A DNA stretch of 64,000 nt from Actinomycetes bacterium (GTDB taxonomy: Bacteria > Actinomycetota > Acidimicrobiia > IMCC26256 > PALSA-610), in contig JANYBW010000092.1 in the NCBI GenBank assembly GCA_025360585.1, forward strand, positions 1-64,000, given 5' to 3'. Shown in pieces: positions 16,690-25,445 of this stretch. Below the pieces are notes generated by a model. The model made no database searches and was not told the DNA's origin. It was given only the letters and a program-made list of their open reading frames with translations. Every line of letters starts with the position of its first letter. The first letter of the stretch is position 1. A program made the translations under genes and the position numbers.

Positions 16690-17876
16690 TGCGCTCGATC
16701 GCGTTTGAACGCCGAACGAATACGCCGAAGTGGTTGCGGATCGCCGTGCCGATGTTCGGAATCGCGATCGCGCTGGTACTCGGTGCGATGTTGCTGGCCT
16801 GGACTGGTCACGCCACCACCGGCACGTACCGTCAGATTCTGCACCGCGGTTTTACGGATCCGGGTACGTTCGCAACCACGTTGGTGGCCGCGACACCGCT
16901 GTTATTCACGGGATTGACCGCGGCGATCGCGTACCGGATGGGCGTATTTAACATCGGTGGCGAAGGTCAACTGTTCATCGGCGCAATGTTCGCTTCGTTT
17001 GTGGGGCTCGGCCTGGGCTCCGCGCCGACCGTCGTTGTGGTTGCTTCGATGATTCTTGCCGGAGCAGTCGGGGGGAGCTTGTGGGCCAGTATCGCTGCCG
17101 TGCTGCGTGATCGTTTCCGTTGCAACGAGATCATCACTACGTTGATGCTCAACTATTTAGCCGGAATCCTCATTCAGTACTTGATCTTTTCTTCGCATTC
17201 GTATTGGCGGGAACTCACTGGCACTGGAGCATTGTTTCCGCAGGGTCGAATGCTGAGTGAACGCGCGCAGTGGCCCAACCCGCACATCGGCGGTACGCCG
17301 GTGCCCTTCGGTTTCATTGTCGGCATCAGTTTCGCAGTGTTGATCTTTGTGTTGTTGCGGTCGACCCGATTCGGTTACCGCGTGCGCGTGATCGCCGATG
17401 CGCCCGCGGCTGCGAAGTATGCGGGCATCAATGCTCGACGAACCACGTTCGCGGTGCTTGCACTCTCCGGCGCAATGGCGGGCATCGGCGGTGCGAGCGA
17501 TGTCGGCGATTTCCGCCATACCCTTGACCCCAAGGGTTTGCAACAAGCCGGGTACGGATACACGGGCATCGTCGTGGCCGCGCTCGGACGCCTGAACCCA
17601 ATCGCGGTCGTGTTTGTTGCGATCCTGATGGGGGGTCTCAATACCGCGGGCCTTGCATTGCAGGGCCCCGATTTTCCTGCCGGGCTCGTCGGCACGCTGC
17701 AAGGATTGTTGTTGTTTTGCACGCTCGGCGGTGAAGGCCTAGCTCGCTACCGAATCGTCATTCGGCGGCGAGCCGGCTCAGCCTCCCGAAGTGCAGCGCC
17801 CCGAAGCTCCTCTCCTCGAAGTGCAGCCTCCCCAACTGAAGCACCGGGCCTGGCAACGGGAGAGGTTGGCGGATGA
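16689..17876 (+). CDS. ABC transporter permease, BMP-type importer (subunit 1)
   Basis: Polytopic membrane protein of the nucleoside/BmpA transporter permease family (YufP/NupP-like), 395 residues with about nine hydrophobic segments. Typical segments are YRMGVFNIGGEGQLFIGA, the cytoplasmic loop CNEIITTLMLNYLAGI that contacts the ATPase, AKYAGINARRTTFAVLALSG and GYGYTGIVVAALGRLNP. The C-terminal 30 residues are rich in Ser, Pro and Arg and unlike the family core, with a short internal repeat of SPRSAAP type, so they are a species-specific tail. ATG overlaps the ATPase stop and its TGA overlaps the next ATG. Confidence 0.93.
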   Translation: MRSIAFERRTNTPKWLRIAVPMFGIAIALVLGAMLLAWTGHATTGTYRQILHRGFTDPGTFATTLVAATPLLFTGLTAAIAYRMGVFNIGGEGQLFIGAMFASFVGLGLGSAPTVVVVASMILAGAVGGSLWASIAAVLRDRFRCNEIITTLMLNYLAGILIQYLIFSSHSYWRELTGTGALFPQGRMLSERAQWPNPHIGGTPVPFGFIVGISFAVLIFVLLRSTRFGYRVRVIADAPAAAKYAGINARRTTFAVLALSGAMAGIGGASDVGDFRHTLDPKGLQQAGYGYTGIVVAALGRLNPIAVVFVAILMGGLNTAGLALQGPDFPAGLVGTLQGLLLFCTLGGEGLARYRIVIRRRAGSASRSAAPRSSSPRSAASPTEAPGLATGEVGG

Positions 17877-18838
17877 GCATCAATCACAACCTGTTGGTGG
17901 AAGTCGCCGTCTCGGGAATGTTTTACGGCACGCCGTTGGTGTTTGCATCGGTTGGTGAAGTCATCACCGAGCGCAGCGGTGTCTTGAACCTTGGCGTCGA
18001 GGGGATGATGCTGATGGGCGCCGCGGCCGGCTCGTGGGCATCGATCCACATATCGGGTTCGAATCCGTGGGTGTTGTTCTGTGCCACGATCATCGGCGCG
18101 GCGGCCGCGGCGTTGGTAGCGCTGCTGCACGCGTTTTTGGTGGTGACGTTGCGCGTCAACCAAATCGTTGCTGGTCTTGCGCTCACCATCTTTGCCGGCG
18201 GGGCCGGATTGTCGTCGTTCCTCGCGAACTCGTGGAACCTCGCCGCAAAACCTGCGCCGCACCAATTCCAAGAGCTCTCCGTGTTCGGCTGGAAGAACGC
18301 GCCGATTATTGGGCCGTTGTTATTTCATCACAACGTGATGGTGTACTTCTCGTGGATCGTCGTTGGGGCAACGTCGTGGTATTTGTTCAGAACTCGCGCG
18401 GGCTTGCATCTGCGATCAGTAGGTGAATCGCCCCATACCGCCGACGCCATGGGCCTCAACGTCGCGCGCATCCGTTACGTCAACACGATGGTCGGCGGCG
18501 CGCTTGCCGGAGTTGGCGGGGTCTATTTCAGTTTGTTGATCGTGCCGACATGGGTCGATGGCATGACCCAAGGCCGCGGTTGGATTGCGCTCGCGTTGGT
18601 CATTTTCGGTTTCTGGCGGCCGGGCCTTGCCATGATTGGTGCCTATCTCTTTGGCGCGTTCGCGAGTTTGGGGCTCACGTTGCAAGCGCGCAACGTGCAT
18701 ATCTCTCCGGATCTTCTCGACGCGCTGCCGTATCTCATGACCATCGTCGTGCTGATCATCGTTTCCAACAGTGGCGCCCGCAAACGGCTTGGCGCGCCGG
18801 CCGCGTTGGGTCAACCGTTCATACGCGACGAGCGATAG
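17873..18838 (+). CDS. ABC transporter permease, BMP-type importer (subunit 2)
   Basis: Second permease (YufQ/NupQ-like), 321 residues. It has the family signatures GVLNLGVEGMMLMGA near residues 42-56, LRVNQIVAGLALTIFAGG, GLHLRSVGESPHTADAMGL (ATPase-facing loop) and WIALALVIFGFWRPGLA. The two permeases form the heterodimeric pore. It overlaps the first permease by ATGA, showing tight coupling. Ligand class is purine/pyrimidine nucleosides or bases by family; the neighbouring phosphoribosyltransferase supports bases. Confidence 0.93.
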   Translation: MSINHNLLVEVAVSGMFYGTPLVFASVGEVITERSGVLNLGVEGMMLMGAAAGSWASIHISGSNPWVLFCATIIGAAAAALVALLHAFLVVTLRVNQIVAGLALTIFAGGAGLSSFLANSWNLAAKPAPHQFQELSVFGWKNAPIIGPLLFHHNVMVYFSWIVVGATSWYLFRTRAGLHLRSVGESPHTADAMGLNVARIRYVNTMVGGALAGVGGVYFSLLIVPTWVDGMTQGRGWIALALVIFGFWRPGLAMIGAYLFGAFASLGLTLQARNVHISPDLLDALPYLMTIVVLIIVSNSGARKRLGAPAALGQPFIRDER

Positions 18839-18863
18839 ATCCGCGAAACTAGGAGTGCGCCGA

Positions 18864-19355
18864 ATGGACGTTGACGACCGCGAAGTACTGACGTATGAGG
18901 GCTTCGGCGCTGCAATACGCGAACTCGCGCAGCAGGTGGTCGATAGTGGTTATCAACCGGATTGGATTGTTGCGATCGCTCGAGGTGGACTCATTATTGG
19001 TGGCGCGCTCGCGTATGCGATGGGCCACAAAAACATCGTGACAGTCAATGTTGAGTTTTACACCGGCATCGACGCGCGCCTCGACGTTCCGGTGGAGCTT
19101 CCTCCCGTGTTGAACCTCGACGACATCAAAAACCGGCGAGTGCTCATCGCCGATGATGTGGCCGATACGGGCGAAACGCTCAAGCTCGTCATCGACAAAT
19201 GCGCGACCGCATGTAGTGAGGTACGGTCTGTCGTTCTGTTCGAAAAGCCGCACTCGATCGTGCATGCCGATTACGTGTGGAAGCCCACCGACCGCTGGAT
19301 CGATTTCCCGTGGTCAAGCCTGCCGGTTATCGGCACAGAAGGAGAAGCATCATGA
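18864..19355 (+). CDS. Phosphoribosyltransferase (purine/xanthine type)
   Basis: Type I phosphoribosyltransferase, 163 residues from ATG 18864, which has TAGGAG upstream. The PRPP-binding loop is VLIADDVADTGETL (residues about 93-106), with WIVAIARGGLIIGGALA earlier forming the second phosphate site, and EFYTGIDARLD as flexible loop. It would convert a purine or pyrimidine base plus PRPP to the nucleotide, trapping imported base inside the cell. Located 25 bp after the second permease and overlapping the next gene, so it is part of the importer operon. An in-frame start at 18771 would overlap the permease gene and has no ribosome-binding site. Confidence 0.88.
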   Translation: MDVDDREVLTYEGFGAAIRELAQQVVDSGYQPDWIVAIARGGLIIGGALAYAMGHKNIVTVNVEFYTGIDARLDVPVELPPVLNLDDIKNRRVLIADDVADTGETLKLVIDKCATACSEVRSVVLFEKPHSIVHADYVWKPTDRWIDFPWSSLPVIGTEGEAS

Positions 19356-19840
19356 CGCCCGACGATCTCGTAGAGATGGAACTCATTAAGCAGCTCAAAT
19401 ACAAGTACGCACGCTGTTTAGACCTGAAGCTCTGGGACGAACTCGCCGAGACGCTGACCGAAGATGTCGTGGTCAACTACAGCAACGGCAAATACCACCA
19501 TGAAGGGCGCGACAACGTCGTGGCGTGGATCGTCAAAGGTATGGGCGCCGAGACGTTTCTTTCGAGCCACAAGATGCACCACCCGGAGATCACCATCACC
19601 TCCGCGACGACGGCGACCGGAACCTGGGCGCTCGACGACCGCGTCATCATGACCGACATGGGCCTCGACGTGCGCGGTTGCTGTTTTTACAGCGACGAAT
19701 ACGTCAAACAAGACGGCGAGTGGAAGATCCACCGCACCGGCTACAAACGCGTCTACGAAGAAATCGAACCCCGCAGCGACAAGATCACCCTCACCGCGAG
19801 CTACTGGACCACCAACGGCCAGTCCAGCCTCCCCGCCTAA
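19352..19840 (+). CDS. SnoaL-like/NTF2-fold protein
   Basis: A 162-residue protein of the SnoaL-like_4 type (NTF2 fold) often found in actinobacterial catabolic operons as a small hydratase-like or isomerase-like protein. Features: KYKYARCLDLKLWDELAETLTEDVVV at the start of the fold (helices), then WIVKGMG, HKMHHPEITI, GTWALDDRVIM and YSDEYVKQDGEWKIHRTGYKR in the beta-sheet part. The ATG at 19352 overlaps the phosphoribosyltransferase TGA by ATGA and has AAGGAG upstream. The substrate is unknown. It is the last gene before a 39-bp palindrome. Confidence 0.82.
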   Translation: MTPDDLVEMELIKQLKYKYARCLDLKLWDELAETLTEDVVVNYSNGKYHHEGRDNVVAWIVKGMGAETFLSSHKMHHPEITITSATTATGTWALDDRVIMTDMGLDVRGCCFYSDEYVKQDGEWKIHRTGYKRVYEEIEPRSDKITLTASYWTTNGQSSLPA

Positions 19841-19859
19841 CGCGCAAAACCAACGTCCG

Positions 19860-19898
19860 TTGTACGGATAAGCACAATTGTTGTGCTTATCCGTACAA
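19860..19898. terminator. 39-bp perfect palindrome, likely bidirectional terminator
   Basis: An 18-bp perfect stem, 19860-19877 with 19881-19898, and a TTG loop, placed between two converging genes. The arms read TTGTACGGATAAGCACAA and its complement. There is no T run after either arm, so a terminator role is inferred from position; a protein-binding site is the alternative. Confidence 0.6.
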
Positions 19899-19947
19899 GG
19901 AACGAGAGGGTTGGGAGCGCGGTGGGGAGGCTGGGGAGGGTTGGGAG

Positions 19948-20553
19948 TTATTTGCGGCGTTTTTTGCGCTGCTTGGCTTCTTGCGCGATGCGGGCTGCGC
20001 GTTCTTTGCGGGCCCGCTCCAAGCCTCGTTCATCCATCGCCGGACCAGCCGAATGTGATCCACCGTTCGCTTCAATCGCTTCGGCCACGGCTGTAAACGA
20101 GGCTTGGGGAATCGCGAATCGAGCGTCGCTATCGAGAATGTCGATGAACACCGGGCCGCATGGCGCGTCCATAGCTGGATAGGCAGTGAGCATGAGGGTC
20201 ACCATCTGCGCGCCCCACCGTTCGATGAGGCCATCGAGAACGGTGTCCATATCTTCACGGTTTGGTTCTTGCGCCGCGTCGCCCAACGTATCGATGCAAT
20301 CATCAGAACACGGTCCCGCAATCGACAAGGCCGCCAAGACGCGCCGCCCGGGAGGCCCGATATAGACGCGGGGTCGAACGAGTTCCGCAGGATTTGGATG
20401 GGCGAGCACCGCTGGCTTCTTTGCATTCAAGGCCTGCGCGAGCGACTGGAGGTGTTCGCCTTCGCCTAGGGCACGAATCGCGTCGTTGAGGTCGGCTTCG
20501 CTGAAGGCGGCAATGGCCGCGGAAACCCGTTCGAGAATATTGTGTTCAGTCAT
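19948..20553 (-). CDS. Hypothetical protein with basic C-terminal tail
   Basis: A 201-residue soluble protein from ATG 20553 (MTEHNILERV), not recognised. There is no signal peptide or membrane segment. The N-terminal half is helical; AHPNPAELVRPRVYIGPPGRR and IERWGAQMVTLMLTAYPA are recognisable blocks; the last 25 residues are Arg/Lys-rich (ARKERAARIAQEAKQRKKR), suggesting contact with nucleic acid or a disordered tail. It has several Cys (PCSDDC). An ATG at 20583 in frame is possible but less likely. Divergent from the ABC exporter genes across a region with a strong inverted repeat, so both may share regulation. Confidence 0.65.
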   Translation of the reverse strand: MTEHNILERVSAAIAAFSEADLNDAIRALGEGEHLQSLAQALNAKKPAVLAHPNPAELVRPRVYIGPPGRRVLAALSIAGPCSDDCIDTLGDAAQEPNREDMDTVLDGLIERWGAQMVTLMLTAYPAMDAPCGPVFIDILDSDARFAIPQASFTAVAEAIEANGGSHSAGPAMDERGLERARKERAARIAQEAKQRKKRRK

Positions 20554-20585
20554 CGCCCGGAGTCTACGAAGCACCCACCCCAAAC

Positions 20586-20633
20586 CCTGTGTCCCATGGC
20601 TATTCCACCCGTGGAATAGCGGTGGGACACAGG
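20586..20633. promoter_or_regulatory. 48-bp near-perfect inverted repeat in a divergent promoter
   Basis: Arms CCTGTGTCCCATGGCTATT and its near-complement, AATAGCGGTGGGACACAGG, pair over about 22 positions with one two-base bulge, around GTGG. It lies 33 bp from the minus-strand gene start and 28 bp from the exporter start, a good position for an operator that controls both. No known regulator is recognised. Confidence 0.5.
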
Positions 20634-20660
20634 AGTGGGGCCGGGTACCCTCGGGTGGTG

Positions 20661-22421
20661 ATGGATGTGGCGACCGATGATGCGAGCCGGCGCCGCCAAG
20701 TTGCTCGCAATCTGATCCGCCACCACCTCTGGGCTCGGCGGCGCACGCTGGGTGCAGCCTTCGCTGGCGCCGCGCTGTACACGATCGTGGTGCTGATCAT
20801 CCCGTTGGTTGCTCGGCGAGCGATCAACGATGTTGTGGATCACGGCCATACCAACAATCTCCGCAAGTACATCGTGATGCTCGGAGTGCTCGGGTTGTTA
20901 CGGGCGCTCGGCGGCGGGATTCGCAAGTACCAAGCGACAAAGAATCCCGCGTTCGTCGCGAACGATATTCGGGATCGCCTGTTTGCCCACGTGCAGCGCA
21001 TGTCGTTTTCGTTTCATGACGAGATCGGTGCCGGGCAACTGATGGCGCGCGCGTCGACCGATATTTCGATGGTCGAACAAGCGATCAGTCCTTTGCCATG
21101 GTTCACGCAGGCGATCGTGATGTTCGTTGCGGGTGTTATCTTGTTGTTCTTCGTACAAGCCGCGCTTGCGGGCGCGGTTGCCTTAGTCGTGATCGTCGCG
21201 ATGACGATCGCGCTACGCCGCGCTCGCGACCTCTATCCGGCCGCCGCCGATGTGCAGGCACGCCTCGGTTTCTACGCGCAGTTCATCGAACAACAGGTCC
21301 AGGGCATCCGCGTAGTAAAAGGCCATGGTTTTGAACGGGTTTTTGGTGCCCGTGGGGCAACGCTCGCTCGCGACGTCCGTGATGCGGGCGTGGAACGGGC
21401 GCGGGTTCGTTCTCGGTTCCAGGCCGCGTTGTTGGCAACGCCCGGCCTTGCGATGTTGGTCGTCGTTGGCTTTGGCGGATGGCTGGGAGCGACTCGACGG
21501 TTGAGCGTCGGTGACTTCCTTGCGTTCTTGCAGTACCTCGCGTTGTTAGTTGCGCCGGTAGCGGCGGGCGCGGAATTGGTTGCTCAATGGCCGCAAGGTA
21601 TGGCGGCCTCGGAGCGCATTGGAGACGTCTTGTCCGCAACGAGCGCTGTCAAGGATCCGGTGCATCCCGCGCGGCTTCGGGCTGGCGGCGGCGCACTCGA
21701 ATTTCGCGATATCGAATTCGGCTATCACGACGACGTTCCGGTGATTCACGATCTTTCGTTGCGCATTGATGCGGGTGAGACGGTCGCGCTTGTGGGCGCG
21801 AGTGGTTCAGGGAAATCGACGCTCGCGTATCTGTTGTGCCGCTTTTACGATCCCGATGGCGGTTCCGTGTGGATTGACGGTACTGATGTGCGAACGGTTG
21901 CGCTCGAGGAATTACGCCGAACCGTATCCGTGGTCTTCGAAGATACGGTTGTGTTTACAGCGTCAATTCGTGCGAACCTGGTCATCGGTCGCCCCGATGC
22001 GCATGATCACGAGATTCAGCGTGCTGCCGAACTTTCCGAAGCGGACGGCTTTATTTGTGAACTTCCCGACGGTTACGACACGATTGTCGGGCCGCAGGGC
22101 TACAGCCTTTCGGGGGGCCAACGCCAGCGGCTCGCGATTGCCCGCGCGATATTGCGCGACTCGCGTATTTTGATTCTCGACGACGCGATGAGCGCAGTTG
22201 ATCCGCCAACCGAAGCTGCGATTCGGCGCGGTTTGGTTGAGGCCATGCGCGGCCGAACCACGCTGATTATTGCTCACCGAGTTGAGACGATCGCGTTGGC
22301 GAGCCGCGTCGTGCTGCTCGATCAAGGAAGGATCGTTGCCGATGGAACGCATCACGAGTTACTGAGCGTCGCGCAATATCGAGCAGCGTTGGCCCTCGAC
22401 GAGCTGGGGGTGTCGTCATAA
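20661..22421 (+). CDS. ABC exporter, half-transporter A (degenerate ATP site)
   Basis: Type IV ABC exporter (multidrug/lipid type), about 586 residues from ATG 20661; the open frame begins at 20589 inside the inverted repeat, which is unlikely to code. Six hydrophobic segments form residues about 30-320; FSFHDEIGAGQLMARASTD is the family signature in the membrane domain. The nucleotide-binding domain has Walker A GASGSGKST, signature LSGGQRQ and Walker B ILILDDAMSAVDPP, where the catalytic Glu after the Walker B Asp is replaced by Asp. This is the pattern of one half of a heterodimeric exporter, with the partner next door. Substrate unknown. Confidence 0.93.
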   Translation: MDVATDDASRRRQVARNLIRHHLWARRRTLGAAFAGAALYTIVVLIIPLVARRAINDVVDHGHTNNLRKYIVMLGVLGLLRALGGGIRKYQATKNPAFVANDIRDRLFAHVQRMSFSFHDEIGAGQLMARASTDISMVEQAISPLPWFTQAIVMFVAGVILLFFVQAALAGAVALVVIVAMTIALRRARDLYPAAADVQARLGFYAQFIEQQVQGIRVVKGHGFERVFGARGATLARDVRDAGVERARVRSRFQAALLATPGLAMLVVVGFGGWLGATRRLSVGDFLAFLQYLALLVAPVAAGAELVAQWPQGMAASERIGDVLSATSAVKDPVHPARLRAGGGALEFRDIEFGYHDDVPVIHDLSLRIDAGETVALVGASGSGKSTLAYLLCRFYDPDGGSVWIDGTDVRTVALEELRRTVSVVFEDTVVFTASIRANLVIGRPDAHDHEIQRAAELSEADGFICELPDGYDTIVGPQGYSLSGGQRQRLAIARAILRDSRILILDDAMSAVDPPTEAAIRRGLVEAMRGRTTLIIAHRVETIALASRVVLLDQGRIVADGTHHELLSVAQYRAALALDELGVSS

Positions 22422-22444
22422 AGATTCATGTTGCGCATGAGGCG

Positions 22445-24193
22445 ATGGCGGCGCGGCCGCCGTTGCGCAGGGTGGTGGCGGAGTTGCGTCCGCATCGCAG
22501 AGTTGCGGTGATCGCGTGCAGCGGTGTGGTGCTGATGACTCTGGCGATTGTTTCGATGCCGTTGGTGATTCAGATGGTCATCGACCGGGGTGTGCAGGCC
22601 CACGATACGAGTTGGGTGTTTCTTGGGGCCGCGATCGCGGCTGTGTTGATTGTTGCGCAGGTTGCAGGTACCTGGCTTGAAGTTCGGTATATGGGGATCT
22701 TTGCTGAGCGCTATCTACGCGATTTGCGAGGCTCGTTGATGGATCATCTCTATGAACTTGATCTCGATTATTTCACGCATGAGCCTGCGGGGCGTTTGGT
22801 GTCGCGGCTCACCAGCGATGTTGAGAATCTTCAGCAGTTCGTGCAAACGGGTATTTCGTTAGTGTTACGCGCCGCGTTGGTCTTGAGCTTCACGATCACG
22901 TTGATGATGTTGCAGACGGTGAAGTTGACTCTTGCGATTTGTGTGATCTTGCCGTTTCTTGCGGTTGCGAGTGCGTGGTATCGGCCGCGTGCGTTTGCTG
23001 TACAGATGAAGATTCGCGAATCGATGGCGACGTTGCTCACGCACGTGAACGAATCGTTGGTTGGCATGCGAGTGGTCCAGGCGTTCGCGATTGAAAACGA
23101 ACAGCACGATGTGTTTCAAGACGTGAGCTTCGATGCGTTTGATAAGAAGCGAAAGTCCGGGACGGTCGCGGCGACGTATTACTCGTCGGTGGAATTTCTG
23201 GTGCCGGTCGCACTCGCGATCTTGATTGGCTACGGCACGAATTTGGTGCAATCCGGTGAGATCAAAATCGGCGTCGTGATCGCGTTCAGCTTGTACATCA
23301 ACCGCTTATTTGAGCCGATTCAACAGTTCACCGAATTGACCAGCTTGTTGCAATCTGCGGGTGCATCGTTCGCTCGAGTCTTCGAATTTCGTGCGCTTCA
23401 GCCGAAAGTGTTGGACCGACCTGGCGCGTTTGATTTCGTGCCGACCCAAGGTGAGATCCGTTTTGATGCGGTGTCGTTTCGGTATTCGCCCGGTGCGGTG
23501 GATGCGTTACACGATGTGGATCTCGTGGTTCCAGCGTGCCAACGCGTTGCGGTGGTCGGTACGAGCGGGGCGGGCAAAAGTACGTTTGCGAAATTGGTCG
23601 CGCGTTTTTATGACGCAACGGAAGGCCGAGTCCTCATCGACGGCCAGGATTTGCGCGATGTCTTGGGCCCGTCGTTGCGAAAACACGTGATCGTGGTGCC
23701 GCAAGAGGGGTTTTTGTTCGATGGAACTGTCGCCGAAAACGTTGGCGTCGCTCGCCCCGAGGCCACGAGGGCAGAAATCGAGGCCGCCTGTGAAGCGATG
23801 GGCTTTGCGAGTCGCATCGCGGCGATTCCCGGCGGACTTGATTGTGTTGTCGCGAACCGGGGGTTGACCCTTTCGTCGGGACAGCGCCAGATGGTCGCGC
23901 TTGCACGCGCGTTCTTGAGCGAACCGCGAGTGATTGTGCTCGATGAAGCGACATCGAACCTCGATCCTGCTACCGACGCGCTGGTGGAAGAGGCGATGCA
24001 CACATTGCTCGCGGATCGAACTGCCATCGTGATCGCGCACCGGATAAATACGGCGGTGCGCGCTGATCGCGTCCTGGTGTTCGAACACGGGGTGATCGTT
24101 GAAGACGGCCCTCCGGCACAACTCGAAGCGATCGAGGGTGGCGCGTTTGCTCGTTGGGTGGCCGCTACGAGGGAAGCTGCGGAACGGGGGTGA
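22445..24193 (+). CDS. ABC exporter, half-transporter B (canonical Walker B)
   Basis: Partner of the preceding half, 582 residues. The membrane domain contains YFTHEPAGRLVSRLTSDVENL; the nucleotide-binding domain has Walker A GTSGAGKST, Walker B VIVLDEATSNLDP with the catalytic Glu, and the switch His in VIAHRINT. Its signature is LSSGQRQ rather than LSGGQ. Combined with the degenerate Walker B of half A, one ATP site is intact and the other impaired, as in known heterodimeric exporters. It begins 23 bp after the first half stops, without an obvious ribosome-binding site. Its end is followed by a 21-bp tandem repeat. Confidence 0.93.
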   Translation: MAARPPLRRVVAELRPHRRVAVIACSGVVLMTLAIVSMPLVIQMVIDRGVQAHDTSWVFLGAAIAAVLIVAQVAGTWLEVRYMGIFAERYLRDLRGSLMDHLYELDLDYFTHEPAGRLVSRLTSDVENLQQFVQTGISLVLRAALVLSFTITLMMLQTVKLTLAICVILPFLAVASAWYRPRAFAVQMKIRESMATLLTHVNESLVGMRVVQAFAIENEQHDVFQDVSFDAFDKKRKSGTVAATYYSSVEFLVPVALAILIGYGTNLVQSGEIKIGVVIAFSLYINRLFEPIQQFTELTSLLQSAGASFARVFEFRALQPKVLDRPGAFDFVPTQGEIRFDAVSFRYSPGAVDALHDVDLVVPACQRVAVVGTSGAGKSTFAKLVARFYDATEGRVLIDGQDLRDVLGPSLRKHVIVVPQEGFLFDGTVAENVGVARPEATRAEIEAACEAMGFASRIAAIPGGLDCVVANRGLTLSSGQRQMVALARAFLSEPRVIVLDEATSNLDPATDALVEEAMHTLLADRTAIVIAHRINTAVRADRVLVFEHGVIVEDGPPAQLEAIEGGAFARWVAATREAAERG

Positions 24194-24206
24194 CGCTGAA
24201 GTATCC

Positions 24207-24269
24207 GAGGGGCGCCAGGCCCGCCCCAAGGCGCGCCAAGCCCGCCCCGAGGGGCGCCAGGCCCGCCCC
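24207..24269. repeat. 21-bp GC-rich tandem repeat, three copies
   Basis: GAGGGGCGCCAGGCCCGCCCC at 24207-24227, a diverged copy at 24228-24248 and the same unit again at 24249-24269, between convergent gene ends. Strong self-pairing is possible (GGGGC/GCCCC), so it may also act as terminator. Confidence 0.85.
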
Positions 24270-24275
24270 GAGGCG

Positions 24276-25445
24276 CTAAATAAACGTGTTGGCCAAGGTG
24301 GTGCTGAATTTGGGAAACTCGCCGATCACCACCGTTTGCATTACGCCAGTGCCGCTCGAACCGTCGTCGCCCGAAACGTGCACAATGCAATCCCGGAGTT
24401 GGTGAATGCGTTGGGCCACCGCTCGGTCATCGCAATTGTCGACGCGCTCGCCGTCTATCTGGAGATCGCCACGCCACTGGCCGTGATAAGCGCCGTTGAA
24501 TCCGAAGTACAACCCGGTACCGAGATGAAAGCCAGTGCCGCGTTCCGAGGCTTCGAAGCGCCACGTGTTGTGTGCTCCCGATGCGGATGTTGTGGCGAGG
24601 GTGCCATGCAGGAATCGACGGTTGTGATCATCGATCGAAGTGTCGATCCACTGGGCGGTCACCAACGGGTCGACCGCTCCATCAATGGTTTCGATACTGC
24701 CGGAGAGTTTGACCGCAGGTTGCCCCGGAAAGTTTGAGTTCATGAGGTAGTGGAACAACACGAAGTCGTTGCCCGCGGGATCGGTCATCGTGATGGGCGC
24801 CCAGCTCGTAAACGATTGCGGATTGCGCGGGTACTTCGTGGGGGCGAGGTCTTTTGCGGGCGCGCCAACGGAGTTGCGGACCCCCCAACTGTGATCACGA
24901 GCGCTCACCCACGACGAGGAATCAATCGGTGTTCGTTCGCCATCCAGTTCAACCCAACCTTCAGCGCGCCCCGCTTGGTGATAGCGAACAACGTCGTTGG
25001 TGATGCGCGATGAACCCGGCGCGCGGATGACTTCGCGGCCTTCAAGCCCGGCGGGAACGGCCGCGTGCAGCACAACATCAAAGGCGATGGGTTGGATTTC
25101 GTTGGGTTCCAACACGATGCGCACCGATCGCAGCGGTTCGATCACTTCGTAGTGCAACGGCCCAACGGAGATGGTCTCGGCATCAAGAACGAGCGACCGC
25201 GAACCGCGAACCGTCCACTGCGTGGTGCCTTGACACACGCCCGCGTAGGCATCGAGCACGCCGCGGTTCAAATACTTCCCTAAACCAAAGGCTATTTGCA
25301 GCGATCCGTCGCGAGCTGAAGCATTCGCCCAAATCTTTTCCGTCCAGTTCACGTCGGTGCTCGCGACCGCGCCGAAGGTATTGACTACCTGGTGGTGCAG
25401 AGTTTCGTCGGCGGCGACGAGTGGGCCGATGGAAAGGTCGGTCAT
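24276..25445 (-). CDS. Hydroxyneurosporene-synthase/AttH-like (lipocalin-type) protein
   Basis: A 389-residue cytosolic protein with the two-part beta-rich layout of the CrtC/AttH-like or DUF7064-type family. The family segment WVSARDHSWGVR is present near residue 180, together with WAPITMTDPAGNDFVLFHY and GFHLGTGLYFGFNGAYHGQWRGDL. No signal peptide. Biochemical role is not established; relatives occur beside acyl-CoA and lipid genes. It is divergent from acetoacetyl-CoA synthetase, 104 bp apart, and has GGAG about 10 nt before its ATG. Stops beside the 21-bp repeats. Confidence 0.75.
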   Translation of the reverse strand: MTDLSIGPLVAADETLHHQVVNTFGAVASTDVNWTEKIWANASARDGSLQIAFGLGKYLNRGVLDAYAGVCQGTTQWTVRGSRSLVLDAETISVGPLHYEVIEPLRSVRIVLEPNEIQPIAFDVVLHAAVPAGLEGREVIRAPGSSRITNDVVRYHQAGRAEGWVELDGERTPIDSSSWVSARDHSWGVRNSVGAPAKDLAPTKYPRNPQSFTSWAPITMTDPAGNDFVLFHYLMNSNFPGQPAVKLSGSIETIDGAVDPLVTAQWIDTSIDDHNRRFLHGTLATTSASGAHNTWRFEASERGTGFHLGTGLYFGFNGAYHGQWRGDLQIDGERVDNCDDRAVAQRIHQLRDCIVHVSGDDGSSGTGVMQTVVIGEFPKFSTTLANTFI

